Positions 53,375 through 62,305 of a stretch of DNA of 64,000 nt are shown here, piece by piece. The first letter of the stretch is position 1, and each line of letters opens with the position of its first letter. The translations under genes were made by a program, and so were the position numbers. The DNA is from an uncultured Pelagibacteraceae bacterium (GTDB lineage: Bacteria; Pseudomonadota; Alphaproteobacteria; Pelagibacterales; Pelagibacteraceae). The stretch spans positions 18,481-82,480 of the forward strand of contig CACJUF010000004.1 in the NCBI GenBank assembly GCA_902596515.1, given 5' to 3'. The notes beneath the pieces are model-generated. The model was not told the DNA's origin. It worked only from the letters and a program-made list of their open reading frames with translations, and did not search any database.

Positions 53375-54532
53375 ATGACAAAAGAAAATAAATCATTGAA
53401 GGTGAAAACATCTTCAAGACGTAAGTTCTTTAAAACTGCTGCTAAAGCTGGTGCTGTAGCTGCAGCTGCGGTTGCAATGCCAAACATAGCAACTGCTGGC
53501 GGTCATAAAACTTTAAAGATGCAAGCTGCATGGCCAAGTGGAGCAAACATCTTTTTTGAAATGGCCGGTGACTACTGCAAAATGGTAGATGAGATGTCTG
53601 GAGGTACACTTAAGATTGATCTTCAACCAGTTGGAGCAGTCGTAAAGACTTCAGAAATCGGACAAGCAGTAAGTTCTGGTGTAGTAGATATGGGTCACTG
53701 GGTGACTGCATATTGGTATGGTAAAAATCCAGCTGCATCATTATTTGGAACTGGTCCTTCATACGGTATGTCATCTCAAGAAGTTATGGGATGGATGGAG
53801 TATGGTGGAGGAAGAAAACTGTATGACGAAACTCTTGCAAAAGTAGGTTTCGATTACATTGGTTTTTTCCACATGCCTATGCCAGCACAGCCTTTTGGTT
53901 GGTTCAAAAAGAACGTAACAAAAGTATCTGATGTTAAAGGTATGAAGTACAGAACAGTTGGTCTAGCGACTAACGTTTTGACTGCGATGGGAATGGTAGT
54001 TAGACAATTACCAGGTGGTGAAATTCAGCCAGCTATGAAAACTGGTTTGATTGAAGCTGCTGAGTTTAACAACCCAACTTCAGACTCTCAATTTGGTATG
54101 CAAGACGTTTCTAAGCACTATCACTTAGGAAGCTTCCACCAATCTCAAGAGATGTTTGAGATTCCAGTTAACAAAAAAACATACAATAGTTTATCACCTG
54201 CGCACCAAGCGATATTGAAAAATGCTGCTTATGCTGCAAACAGTGATAACTACTTTAAAGCTTTAGTAAGATACTCAGCTGACTTAGCTAAGTTAATGAA
54301 TGAGCATAAAGTAAATGTTTACCAAACTTCAGATGAGATTTTGGCTCAACAATTAAAAGGTTGGGACAAAGTAATTGGTGACTTTAATAAGAAAGATCCT
54401 TTCTTTAAGAAAGTTGTTGATTCTCAAAAATCTTATGCGAAGAGAGTAATGAAGTACTTGCTGATGAATCAGCCTAATTACAAACTTGCATATGAAAATG
54501 AGTTTGGTCCAATTGCAAAAGTTAAGATATAA
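53375..54532 (+). CDS. dctP: TRAP transporter substrate-binding protein, DctP family
   Basis: 385 residues. A twin-arginine signal, SRRKFFK at residues 14-20, then an Ala-rich stretch to about residue 42. The mature part resembles TakP-like 2-oxoacid/lactate binders: LFGTGPSYGMSSQEVMGWMEYGGG, FGWFKKNV, GMKYRTVGLATNVLTAMG with the carboxylate-binding Arg, and GLIEAAEFNNPTSDSQFG. Codon use is GC-richer and it is likely highly expressed. A strong AGGAG precedes the ATG. The neighbourhood suggests 2-oxo- or 2-hydroxyacids as ligand. Confidence 0.95.
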   Translation: MTKENKSLKVKTSSRRKFFKTAAKAGAVAAAAVAMPNIATAGGHKTLKMQAAWPSGANIFFEMAGDYCKMVDEMSGGTLKIDLQPVGAVVKTSEIGQAVSSGVVDMGHWVTAYWYGKNPAASLFGTGPSYGMSSQEVMGWMEYGGGRKLYDETLAKVGFDYIGFFHMPMPAQPFGWFKKNVTKVSDVKGMKYRTVGLATNVLTAMGMVVRQLPGGEIQPAMKTGLIEAAEFNNPTSDSQFGMQDVSKHYHLGSFHQSQEMFEIPVNKKTYNSLSPAHQAILKNAAYAANSDNYFKALVRYSADLAKLMNEHKVNVYQTSDEILAQQLKGWDKVIGDFNKKDPFFKKVVDSQKSYAKRVMKYLLMNQPNYKLAYENEFGPIAKVKI

Positions 54533-54555
54533 TTAACTTTTACAAATTTTAATGA

Positions 54556-54577
54556 GGGGGCTTCGGCCCCCTTTTTT
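54556..54577 (+). terminator. strong rho-independent terminator between dctP and dctQ
   Basis: GGGGGC-TTCG-GCCCCC stem with a UUCG tetraloop followed by T6 (54572-54577), 23 bases after the dctP stop. In the middle of the dctPQM operon it should lower expression of the membrane subunits relative to the binding protein. Confidence 0.95.
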
Positions 54578-54617
54578 ATTTGATTAATTTAGAACAATTC
54601 AATAAGAGTCTATATCT

Positions 54618-55211
54618 ATGATGAGATCTTACATAAAATTCGCTGATCGTTTGAGTGTCTCAATGGGTAAAGCATTCTCGTGGTGTATAGTAATTTTGAT
54701 GGGTGGAACATGCTATGAAGTTTTTATGGCGTATGCTTTAAATGCCCCAACCTTATGGAATTTCGATTTTAGTCTTCAGATGTATGGTGCAATTTTTATG
54801 ATGGCAGGAGCTTATACTTTATGCACTGAAGCACATGTTAGAGGAGATGTTATATACAGATTATTTTCTCAGAGAACACAAGCTTGGATAGATGTTGTTT
54901 TATATTTTATTTTCTTCTTTCCTGGCGTTATTGCTTTAGCTTTTTATGGTTACGAATATGCAGCATTAGCATGGAAAATTAAAGAAACAAGTTGGAATAG
55001 TCCTGCACAAATTCAAATTTATATGGCAAAATCTTTAATACCATTATCTGGAACACTTTTAACACTTCAAGGAATTGGTGAGGTATTTAGATGTATCATC
55101 TGTATTCAAACAGGTAGTTGGCCTGAAAGAGGAACAGAGCGTGATGCTGAGGAAACTGAAAAAGTATTAATGAGAACTTCACAACAAGGAAACAAAGAAG
55201 ATGTTATTTAG
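54618..55211 (+). CDS. dctQ: TRAP transporter small permease DctQ
   Basis: 197 residues with four hydrophobic helices. MRSYIKFADRLSVSMGKAFSWCIVILMGGTCYEVF and the middle MMAGAYTLCTEAHVRGDVIYRLFS are the DctQ pattern. The tail is charged (GTERDAEETEKVLM). It overlaps dctM by 11 bases and lies behind the terminator at 54556. Confidence 0.93.
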   Translation: MMRSYIKFADRLSVSMGKAFSWCIVILMGGTCYEVFMAYALNAPTLWNFDFSLQMYGAIFMMAGAYTLCTEAHVRGDVIYRLFSQRTQAWIDVVLYFIFFFPGVIALAFYGYEYAALAWKIKETSWNSPAQIQIYMAKSLIPLSGTLLTLQGIGEVFRCIICIQTGSWPERGTERDAEETEKVLMRTSQQGNKEDVI

Positions 55212-56562
55212 TTTAACAAATCCAGAAGTAGCAATTATGATGATGGGAATATTTCTATTTGCTGTCTTATTAGGTTTTCCTATTGCGTTCACTCTAATGG
55301 CAATGGGCTTAGGTTTTGGATACTACGCTTATTTTGATCCAACCAAGATGGAACATCTATTTGATAACAGGATATTTCAACTCTTTGTTCAAAATACTTA
55401 TACTGTAATGGATAACAATGTGTTGACCGCAGTCCCCCTCTTTTTATTTATGGGATATTTAGTTGAAAGAGCTGGGATTGTTGCAAAGTTATTTTTTGCA
55501 ATAAGATTAGCATCTCACAAACTTCCAGCTTCAATGGCAGTTGCTGCACTTATTACTTGTGCACTATTTTCAACTGCTACAGGTATCATAGGAGCAGTAG
55601 TAACGTTAATGGGCCTTCTCGCTTGGCCAGCAATGATTAAAGCTGGTTATGATAAAAAATTTGCATCTGGAATTATTTGTTCAGGAGGTTGTCTAGGAAT
55701 TTTAATTCCACCTAGCATTATGTTGATTGTCTATTCTGTAATTGCCCAATTGTCGCCTTTACGATTATTTGCAGCTGCAATTTTCCCAGGATTAATGTTA
55801 GCAGGACTTTATATTGGTTATGCAATATTTAGGGCTTGGATGAATCCTTCGATAGCTCCAAAACCTGCAGCAGAAGAGATACCTCCTACTGCGGTAATTA
55901 TGAAAGAGGTTTTGGTTTCTTTCTTACCATTGTTTTCTTTAATAATCCTAGTTTTAGGAACAATACTTGCAGGTATAGCAACTCCAGCAGAGGCAGCCGC
56001 TGTTGGTGCATTTGGTTCATTAGTGCTCTCATATTTTTATAAAACACTTAAATGGAAAAATTTTAAAGAGTCAGTTTTTCTTACAGCAAAAACAACAGCT
56101 ATGATCATGTGGTTATTTATTGGATCTTGGACTTTTGCCTCAGTATTTTCATATTTAGGAGGCCATGAAGTTTTTGAGCATTTTTTTAAATCTTTAAATT
56201 TACAACCTTGGCAGTTTTTAGTTATTACCCAATTAATTATATTTTTATTAGGCTGGCCTCTAGAATGGACAGAGATATTAATTATATTTGTGCCGATATT
56301 TTTACCATTAGTTGAATTTTTTGGTGTTAACCCATATTTTTTTGCAATGCTAATCGCTTTAAACTTACAAACCTCATTTTTGACACCCCCCATGGCAATG
56401 TCAGCATATTATTTGAAAGGAGTTCAATCAAAGAATGTTGAACTTATGCAAATTTTTGGGGGAATAATGCCTTTCTTAGGAATTGTAATTTTAGCGATGG
56501 TTCTAATGTATTTATTCCCAGGAATAGCACTTTGGTTACCAGAGACATTATTTGCAAATTAA
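55201..56562 (+). CDS. dctM: TRAP transporter large permease DctM
   Basis: 453 residues, about 12 helices in the ion transporter fold. MMMGIFLFAVLLGFPIAFTLMAMGL, AVPLFLFMGYLVERAGI, the hairpin motif CSGGCLGILIPPSIMLIVY and the end NLQTSFLTPPMAMSAYYLKG are diagnostic. It uses the sodium gradient to import the DctP-bound ligand. It overlaps dctQ and precedes the amidase by 6 bases. Confidence 0.96.
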   Translation: MLFSLTNPEVAIMMMGIFLFAVLLGFPIAFTLMAMGLGFGYYAYFDPTKMEHLFDNRIFQLFVQNTYTVMDNNVLTAVPLFLFMGYLVERAGIVAKLFFAIRLASHKLPASMAVAALITCALFSTATGIIGAVVTLMGLLAWPAMIKAGYDKKFASGIICSGGCLGILIPPSIMLIVYSVIAQLSPLRLFAAAIFPGLMLAGLYIGYAIFRAWMNPSIAPKPAAEEIPPTAVIMKEVLVSFLPLFSLIILVLGTILAGIATPAEAAAVGAFGSLVLSYFYKTLKWKNFKESVFLTAKTTAMIMWLFIGSWTFASVFSYLGGHEVFEHFFKSLNLQPWQFLVITQLIIFLLGWPLEWTEILIIFVPIFLPLVEFFGVNPYFFAMLIALNLQTSFLTPPMAMSAYYLKGVQSKNVELMQIFGGIMPFLGIVILAMVLMYLFPGIALWLPETLFAN

Positions 56563-56568
56563 TTTTAA

Positions 56569-57897
56569 ATGACAGATATATTTTCTTTAAGACTCGAGGA
56601 ACTAGCAAAAAAAATAAAAGATGCCCAACTTACATCAGTCGAAGTTTGTGAAAAATATATTGAACGAATAGATAAGTTTGAAAAAGATGTAAAAGCCTGG
56701 GCACATTTTGATAAAAAAGTTTTATTAGAAAAAGCAACTGAGGCTGATGATCATAGAAGATCAGGAAAACCAGTAGGACTACTGCATGGTGTGCCGATAG
56801 CAGTTAAAGATATTATTGGAACTGTTGATATGCCCACTGAGTGTGGAACTATAATCAGGAAAGGAAAATCATATTCTCAAAATGCTGAAATAATTGATTT
56901 GCTTCATGCATCAGGAGCAATTGTTATGGGCAAAACAGCAACCTCAGAACTTGCCTACTTAGGACCTCCAGCAACAACTAATCCTCACGATAAAGATAGA
57001 ACACCGGGGGGTTCATCTAGTGGATCAGCAGCTACGGTTGCTTCCTTTATGGCACCAGCTTCTATTGGCTCTCAGACAGGAGGATCTGTAATAAGACCAG
57101 CATCTTATTGCGGTGTAGTTGGTTATAAACCAAGCTATGGACTTATTTCAAGAAACGGAGTTCTAAGAACCTCATACAGCCTAGATCAAATTGGAATGTT
57201 TGGTCGTAAAGTTGAAGATGTAGCTATGTTAGCAAAGGTATTGATAAAGAAAGATAAATATGATCCAGCTACAATTCATTACTCTACAGAAAATATTTTA
57301 ACTGAAACTAAGAAAGGTCCAATTTTTGAGCCTAAGTTTATTTTTTATAAAACTGATCATTGGAAAATAATTGATAAAAAATCACGAGAGTCTTTTGAAT
57401 ATTTTATTAAATCTTTTAAAAAAAATATTGAGATATTTGATACTCCCTCATATTTTAAGGATATACACAAATATCACCAAATTATTCATGAAACAGACTT
57501 AGCAAATAATTTTTCTATTTATTATCAAAAATTTAAAAAGAAACTTTCAAAGTATATGCAGGATGCTATTTCAAATGGAAATAAGTACACCTCAAAAGAA
57601 TACGCCGAAGCAATTGATTTTATGAAAAGAAGTTATGAGTCTTATGAAGAAGTATTTGAAGACTATCATGGAGTATTATCGCCATCTAGTCCAGGTGTTG
57701 CACCTAAAGGATTAAAGAGTACTGGAACAGCAGAATTTAACAAAGTCTGGTCTTATCTAGGTACCCCTTGCATATCACTGCCTTTACTTGAGGGTGAAAA
57801 TAATCTACCATTAGGAGTTCAATTAATTGGCAACAAATATGATGATCATAGATTTTTAGGTGTTGCTAATTGGCTTGAAAAGGAGTGTCAGGATTAA
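56569..57897 (+). CDS. amidase signature family hydrolase
   Basis: 442 residues. The Ser-cisSer-Lys triad is complete: Lys80 in GVPIAVKDIIG, Ser149 in PGGSSSGSAA and nucleophile Ser173 in GSQTGGSVIRPAS. The body resembles the AtzE/GatA-like amidases; the last third is divergent. It lies 6 bases after dctM, so the TRAP substrate may be an amide or a related acid. It is not a GatA, as no gatB/gatC are near and the GatA-specific C-terminus is not present. Confidence 0.92.
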   Translation: MTDIFSLRLEELAKKIKDAQLTSVEVCEKYIERIDKFEKDVKAWAHFDKKVLLEKATEADDHRRSGKPVGLLHGVPIAVKDIIGTVDMPTECGTIIRKGKSYSQNAEIIDLLHASGAIVMGKTATSELAYLGPPATTNPHDKDRTPGGSSSGSAATVASFMAPASIGSQTGGSVIRPASYCGVVGYKPSYGLISRNGVLRTSYSLDQIGMFGRKVEDVAMLAKVLIKKDKYDPATIHYSTENILTETKKGPIFEPKFIFYKTDHWKIIDKKSRESFEYFIKSFKKNIEIFDTPSYFKDIHKYHQIIHETDLANNFSIYYQKFKKKLSKYMQDAISNGNKYTSKEYAEAIDFMKRSYESYEEVFEDYHGVLSPSSPGVAPKGLKSTGTAEFNKVWSYLGTPCISLPLLEGENNLPLGVQLIGNKYDDHRFLGVANWLEKECQD

Positions 57898-57901
57898 TTG
57901 T

Positions 57902-58078
57902 ATGAATAAAATAACAACAATAATAGGTTTGTCATTTGCTGTTTTCTTTTTAATTGGTTTAGCGACTACTCTTACTAGATCAATGATGATCGGTTTTTTA
58001 GATGTAATACCGGTTTATTTGTTGATGGGTGCTGCCATCATAATGATGATTTACGAAGCCTTCTTTGATAAAAGTTAA
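57902..58078 (+). CDS. small two-helix membrane protein, unknown
   Basis: 58 residues from ATG 57902, right after the amidase stop (TAATTGTATG). Two hydrophobic segments (about 4-24 and 31-50) with a short loop LTRSMMIGFLDV. No family recognised. The frame stays open upstream to 57860, but that would overlap the amidase by 38 bases. Its position in the operon and good hydrophobic pattern support it being real. Confidence 0.65.
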   Translation: MNKITTIIGLSFAVFFLIGLATTLTRSMMIGFLDVIPVYLLMGAAIIMMIYEAFFDKS

Positions 58079-58089
58079 TTTGTCGTAAA

Positions 58090-58995
58090 TTGAATAATTC
58101 GAAAAAAAATTTTTTTTCATTTTCCTTATTATTTATTCAGCCAATTTTTATGGCTAGTAATCTTGTTGTAGCTAGAGGTGGTGTCGAGTTTGTACCTCCA
58201 ATATCATTAGCTTTTTGGAGATGGACACTAGTTTTTTTGATATTATTACCTTTCACATACATAACATTAAAAAAAAATTTTAAGATTATTAAAAAAGAAT
58301 ATAAAAAATTATTTTTTTTAGGCTCAATAGGATGTGGAGTATGCGGGGCCTTTCCATTTTTGGCAGGTGAAACTACAACTGTAACAAATATGGGAATTAT
58401 TTATACATCTTCACCTGTGTTCATAATTTTGATTTCATACTTTTTTTTTCATGAAAAAATAGATTTAACGAAAATAATTGGATTAATTGCATGTTTGATA
58501 GGAGTCTTTACAATTATTATAAAAGGAGATTTAAATTTATTAATTAATTTACAATTTACTATCGGTGATTTATGGATGTTGGCTGCCGCTATTGGATGGG
58601 CATTATATTCAATTTATTTGTTTTATTGGAATTCAGAACTAAAAATTTTTGAAAGATTTACCTTAATATCATTTTTTGGAGCTTTAAGTTTATTACCGTT
58701 CTATATAGGTGAGGAAATATTTTATAAACAGACGGTTTTTATGCCTGAATTTTATTTTTGGGTAATCTTTGCTGCTATTTCGCCAGGAATAATTGCTTTT
58801 ACACTTTACACTGTTGCCCAAAAAAAATTAGGCGCGTCCTTAACAGGCTTCACTCTTTACGTTTTTACAGTCTATGGAGCAATTTATGGTTATTTTTTAT
58901 TTGATGAAAAATTCGAAAATTATCATTTCATCGGAACAATCTTGGTGTTTTTTGGCATATACTTAGCAAAGAAAAAAAATGTTAAAAAAGTCTAG
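58090..58995 (+). CDS. EamA/DMT superfamily transporter
   Basis: 301 residues with about ten membrane helices. A TTG start at 58090 gives NNSKKNFFSFSLLF. VARGGVEFVPPISLAFWRWTLVFLILLPF and the last motif GASLTGFTLYVFTVYGAIYGYFLFDEKF are EamA signatures. Probably a metabolite exporter in the amidase/TRAP operon. It overlaps the hydrolase gene by 17 bases. Confidence 0.9.
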   Translation: MNNSKKNFFSFSLLFIQPIFMASNLVVARGGVEFVPPISLAFWRWTLVFLILLPFTYITLKKNFKIIKKEYKKLFFLGSIGCGVCGAFPFLAGETTTVTNMGIIYTSSPVFIILISYFFFHEKIDLTKIIGLIACLIGVFTIIIKGDLNLLINLQFTIGDLWMLAAAIGWALYSIYLFYWNSELKIFERFTLISFFGALSLLPFYIGEEIFYKQTVFMPEFYFWVIFAAISPGIIAFTLYTVAQKKLGASLTGFTLYVFTVYGAIYGYFLFDEKFENYHFIGTILVFFGIYLAKKKNVKKV

Positions 58996-59797
58996 GAATA
59001 TTTTGTTGTTATTTTTTCAAATAATTATTTTTGTCTATTTTTTAATCTTAGTTTTTTTATATTTTTATCAGAGAAGTTTATTATATCATCCTAATGAAAA
59101 TAATTATTCTGGTGATCAAATATCAGTTCCTATTGAAAAAGTAAAAATCAAGACGGATGATGATATTGATTTATTGGGCTGGTTTCATAAAAAAGACTTA
59201 GAAAAATATAAAACGGTTTTATTCTTTCACGGAAATGCTGGCTCCCTTGAAAATAGAATTCATAAATTAAACCATTTCCATAAAATGGATGTTAATTTTT
59301 TAATAATTGCCTGGAGAGGGTTTAGTGGAAATAAAGGTAAACCATCTGAGGAAGGCCTTTATAAAGATGGAAGAAGTGGAATAAATTGGTTGGCTAAAAA
59401 AGGTGTAAAGGAAGAAAATATTGTTATTTATGGCGAATCATTAGGAACTGGTGTTGCAACTCATTTGTCACAAAATAAAAATTTTGCTGGCGTTATATTG
59501 GAGACTCCTTTTACTTCTATGATTGATGCAGCCAAAACCTTTTATCCGTATGTACCTGTAAGTTTATTATTGAAAGATAAATTTGATAATAAAAGCAAAA
59601 TTAAGAATATAAATGTTCCAATTTTAATAATGCATGGTGAGGCTGATCAAATAGTTCCATTTTTTATGGGAAAAAAAATGTATGAAAAAGCAAATGAGCC
59701 GAAATATTCTTATTTTACAAAACATGACAATCATATGATGGAGTATGATGAAAACCTTGTTAATGCCCTTAACTCATTTTTAAAAAGTTTAAATTAA
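58979..59797 (+). CDS. membrane-anchored alpha/beta hydrolase (ABHD13/YfhR-like)
   Basis: 272 residues with one N-terminal helix (about 8-28). The oxyanion motif FFHGNAG precedes the nucleophile elbow GESLGT. The triad is Ser154, Asp223 in MHGEADQIVP and His252 in KHDNHMMEYD. It resembles the bacterial YfhR/ABHD13 hydrolases with unknown substrate. It is at the end of the run starting with the amidase; a 49-base gap separates it from the next gene. Confidence 0.92.
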   Translation: MLKKSRNILLLFFQIIIFVYFLILVFLYFYQRSLLYHPNENNYSGDQISVPIEKVKIKTDDDIDLLGWFHKKDLEKYKTVLFFHGNAGSLENRIHKLNHFHKMDVNFLIIAWRGFSGNKGKPSEEGLYKDGRSGINWLAKKGVKEENIVIYGESLGTGVATHLSQNKNFAGVILETPFTSMIDAAKTFYPYVPVSLLLKDKFDNKSKIKNINVPILIMHGEADQIVPFFMGKKMYEKANEPKYSYFTKHDNHMMEYDENLVNALNSFLKSLN

Positions 59798-59846
59798 GCC
59801 ACAATATCAACAAATATACTTCAGAATTTGATTTTATTAAAAGATA

Positions 59847-60410
59847 ATGAAAAGATTATCTGTTTTGTTTATTGCGTTCTTTGTTTTTACTACCAACGTT
59901 TATTCACAAGATGAATTTTTTCAACCAGATGATTTATTTCATATAGATCATATGGATTCTCATAACAAAGAATTTAGTTTATATTTTAAAGGAAGAGAAA
60001 AATCTATTTTAGCAAGAGGCGAAAATGAAAATTATATAAATGATTATCCAAAAGATCTTTATATTTATAATCATCTAACAAAGTCCTCTTCACCTCTAAT
60101 TTCTTACGAGTGGTTTCCTTCGCAAGCTAAATATCTTTTACAAGAGTATGATTTTCCAGTGTTTCCAGATGATTTTGCATATTATTTATTAAAAGACGAT
60201 AAAACATTAGTATTGATTAGCGCCGTGAAAAGTTTAAATGCTAATTTTAAATATGACATTGCCAGTAAAAAACTAGAGCTTTACCCAACCACCGGTAAAT
60301 TCGACTTTATAATCTCCTCATTTTCTAAAGATTGTGGTCATTATAAATTTGATGATAATTATAAATGTAATATCTACAAGCCTTTGATTTCTAGCAATTT
60401 AATCAATTAA
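59847..60410 (+). CDS. exported protein, unknown
   Basis: 187 residues, signal peptide about 1-20 (FTTNVYSQDEFF). The mature protein is rich in aromatic residues (FQPDDLFHIDHMDSHNKEF, YEWFPSQAKYLLQEYDFPV) and has two Cys near the end (DCGHYKFDDNYKCN) that may form a disulfide. No family recognised. The last 8 bases overlap the convergent ftsY. Its independent spacing and signal peptide support a real gene. Confidence 0.72.
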   Translation: MKRLSVLFIAFFVFTTNVYSQDEFFQPDDLFHIDHMDSHNKEFSLYFKGREKSILARGENENYINDYPKDLYIYNHLTKSSSPLISYEWFPSQAKYLLQEYDFPVFPDDFAYYLLKDDKTLVLISAVKSLNANFKYDIASKKLELYPTTGKFDFIISSFSKDCGHYKFDDNYKCNIYKPLISSNLIN

Positions 60411-61320
60411 TTTGAGTAAAAGCCTCGGCAAATTTTTCTGCTTCGAACAACTGTAAATCGTCTTCTTTTTCACCCAAACCTAGCGCAATAATTGGAATTT
60501 CATATTTTTTTGCTAGGGCTAACAAAATTCCTCCCTTGGCTGTGCCATCTAATTTTGTCATCACGATACCAGTTATTGGGATGATTTTGTTAAATTCTTC
60601 GACTTGATTTAATACATTTTGTCCTGAGGTTGCGTCTAAAATTAAGATAACGTTATGAGGCGCGTTGGGATCTATTTTTTTTGTGACATTCGCTATCTTT
60701 TTATATTCTTCCATTAAATTTTTTTTATTTTGGAGTCTTCCCGCAGTATCTATTAAAACTTGATCAAAATTATTTTTAATAGCTTCATCTACTGCTTTAA
60801 AAGCAACTGAGGCGGGATCAGCTCCTTGAGATGATTTTACTATTTTAACATCTACTTTACTTGCCCAATTTTCTAGTTGTTCAATTGCAGCGGCACGAAA
60901 TGTATCTGAAGCTGCAAATATGACTTTACTGCCGTTGTTTCTTAATATCTTTCCTATTTTACCGATAGTTGTTGTTTTCCCAACGCCGTTTACCCCAGAA
61001 ATTAATGTTGCATTAAGCTTTTCTTTTTTCTTGAAAAAGGATTTATTTTCTAAAGGTTTCATCAAAGAAATTATGTATTCTTTTAAAATAGAGCTTATCT
61101 CTTTAGATAGTTCTTTATTTGGATCAATTTTTTTTCTAGAAATTATTTCTTTTATTTCAGAGGCAGCTTCAACCCCCACATCTGATTGAATTAAAAATTC
61201 CTCAATTTTATTTAAATTTTCGTCATTAATTTCTTTTTTGACAATTATTTCTTTAAGTCCTGATGTAAACGCTGATGCACTTTTCTTAAATCCGATTTTA
61301 AATTTATCAAAGATTCCCAT
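60403..61320 (-). CDS. ftsY: SRP receptor FtsY
   Basis: GTPase receptor of the signal recognition particle at the inner membrane. 305 residues: a short N domain (about 1-95) and the G domain with Walker A SGVNGVGKTTTIGK, DTFRAAAIEQLENWA, LIDTAGRL, TKLDGTAKGG and a final GLGEKEDDLQLF. The acidic A domain of E. coli FtsY is missing, so it is the compact NG form. It lies tail-to-tail against the exported unknown and directly after dapF. Confidence 0.97.
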   Translation of the reverse strand: MGIFDKFKIGFKKSASAFTSGLKEIIVKKEINDENLNKIEEFLIQSDVGVEAASEIKEIISRKKIDPNKELSKEISSILKEYIISLMKPLENKSFFKKKEKLNATLISGVNGVGKTTTIGKIGKILRNNGSKVIFAASDTFRAAAIEQLENWASKVDVKIVKSSQGADPASVAFKAVDEAIKNNFDQVLIDTAGRLQNKKNLMEEYKKIANVTKKIDPNAPHNVILILDATSGQNVLNQVEEFNKIIPITGIVMTKLDGTAKGGILLALAKKYEIPIIALGLGEKEDDLQLFEAEKFAEAFTQIN

Positions 61321-62144
61321 TACAATTTTATATTTATTTCTTTAATATTTGAAACAGGTCCTTTCATGTGAATAGACTCATTTTCATCTATAGAAATTGA
61401 TAATTTTCCAGTCGCAAACTCTATATCAGTTTTATTTTCTGTAAGATTATTTAATTTACCTGCATATGCTGTAGCACACGCTGCAGTTCCGCAAGCTTTA
61501 GTAAGACCAGCTCCTCTTTCCCAAACTTTTACTTTGATCAAATTTTTATTAAAAATTTGCGCAATCGTTACGTTACATTTTTCTGGGAAGATTTCGTGAT
61601 TTTCTATCTCAGGGCCAATTTTCTCTATATTGAAATCCTCAATATTTTTAACAAAAAAAACAATATGTGGGTTACCCACATTAATTGCAGTGCCACCTGA
61701 GTGCTCATTATTATTTGTATCAGTAATTTTGATATTTAAGTTTTTTGTATCCATTTCTTTTGATAAAGGTATTTCATCCCATTTTAACTTTGCTTTCCCA
61801 ATTTCTGTTGTAACAATTTTTTTTTCTAAAATTTCAGATTTTAATTTTCCTGATAGCGTATTTAAAATTATTGACTTGTTATTTTTTTCATTTGAAATCA
61901 AATTTGCAACACATCTAGTTCCATTTCCACATGCTCCAGACTCTCCTCCATCTGAATTAAAAAATTTTAAATTTGCATCTGCAGAACTATCTGACTCAAT
62001 AAATATTAGTTGATCACAGCCAATAAAATTTCTGTCACAAATTTTTATTATCTGATCTTTAGTCAAATTGGTAATTTTTTCTCTATTATCGATTATCACA
62101 AAATCATTACCCAATCCGTCCATTTTAAAAGCTTTGATGTCCAT
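61320..62144 (-). CDS. dapF: diaminopimelate epimerase
   Basis: Interconverts LL- and meso-diaminopimelate for lysine and peptidoglycan. 274 residues. MDGLGNDFVIIDNR at the start. The catalytic Cys pair is in SGACGNGTRCV and GLTKACGTAACATAYAG. The pseudo-symmetric GNPHIVFFVKN is intact. It overlaps ftsY by 1 base. Its 5' end faces ffh across 161 bases that hold a structured RNA candidate. A ftsY-dapF order is, as far as I recall, typical of alphaproteobacteria. Confidence 0.97.
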   Translation of the reverse strand: MDIKAFKMDGLGNDFVIIDNREKITNLTKDQIIKICDRNFIGCDQLIFIESDSSADANLKFFNSDGGESGACGNGTRCVANLISNEKNNKSIILNTLSGKLKSEILEKKIVTTEIGKAKLKWDEIPLSKEMDTKNLNIKITDTNNNEHSGGTAINVGNPHIVFFVKNIEDFNIEKIGPEIENHEIFPEKCNVTIAQIFNKNLIKVKVWERGAGLTKACGTAACATAYAGKLNNLTENKTDIEFATGKLSISIDENESIHMKGPVSNIKEINIKL

Positions 62145-62163
62145 ATATAGTTATTTAACTTAT

Positions 62164-62192
62164 TTATTGACTTTTTGAACCTCTATTATAGT
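62164..62192 (+). promoter_or_regulatory. probable promoter of the ffh leader RNA
   Basis: TTATTG (62164-62169) and TATAGT (62187-62192) are separated by 17 bases. A transcript would start near 62199, at the 5' edge of the predicted RNA fold. TTGACT at 62167-62172 overlaps as an alternative -35 but spacing (14) is too short. Confidence 0.45.
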
Positions 62193-62197
62193 TTGTG

Positions 62198-62291
62198 GCA
62201 GTTTCCGCAAAAACATTAAATTTGCGGTGTCTTTGGAAACAAAGAGATCGACACTAGTCAGCGAGGGTTCGCCCACTAGTGCGATTACTGC
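62198..62291 (+). ncRNA. candidate cloverleaf-like structured RNA in the ffh leader
   Basis: Four stems can form together. P1: GCAGT (62198-62202) with ACTGC (62287-62291), extendable by wobbles. P2: CCGCAAA (62205-62211) with TTTGCGG (62221-62227). P3: TCTTTG (62230-62235) with CAAAGA (62240-62245), closed by a GAAA tetraloop. P4: CACTAGT (62252-62258) with ACTAGTG (62275-62281), with GGG-TTCG-CCC inside (62265-62274). The ffh ATG (62306) lies 14 bases after P1. Unverified recollection: Rfam holds a small 'ffh' RNA family described from Pelagibacter. It does not show the conserved SRP RNA apex (GGAAGGNAGCAG). It could be a leader or a separate small RNA. Confidence 0.65.
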
Positions 62292-62305
62292 TGTGTGTAA
62301 TAAAT

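Noticed and set aside
61630..62013. 127-codon open frame antisense to dapF
   Set aside because: Lies wholly inside dapF and has Phe-rich antisense composition.
62198..62291. SRP (4.5S) RNA or tmRNA as identity of the ffh-leader RNA
   Set aside because: No GGAAGGNAGCAG-type apex for SRP RNA and no tag-peptide frame or CCA end for tmRNA, despite the T-loop-like GGGTTCGCCC.
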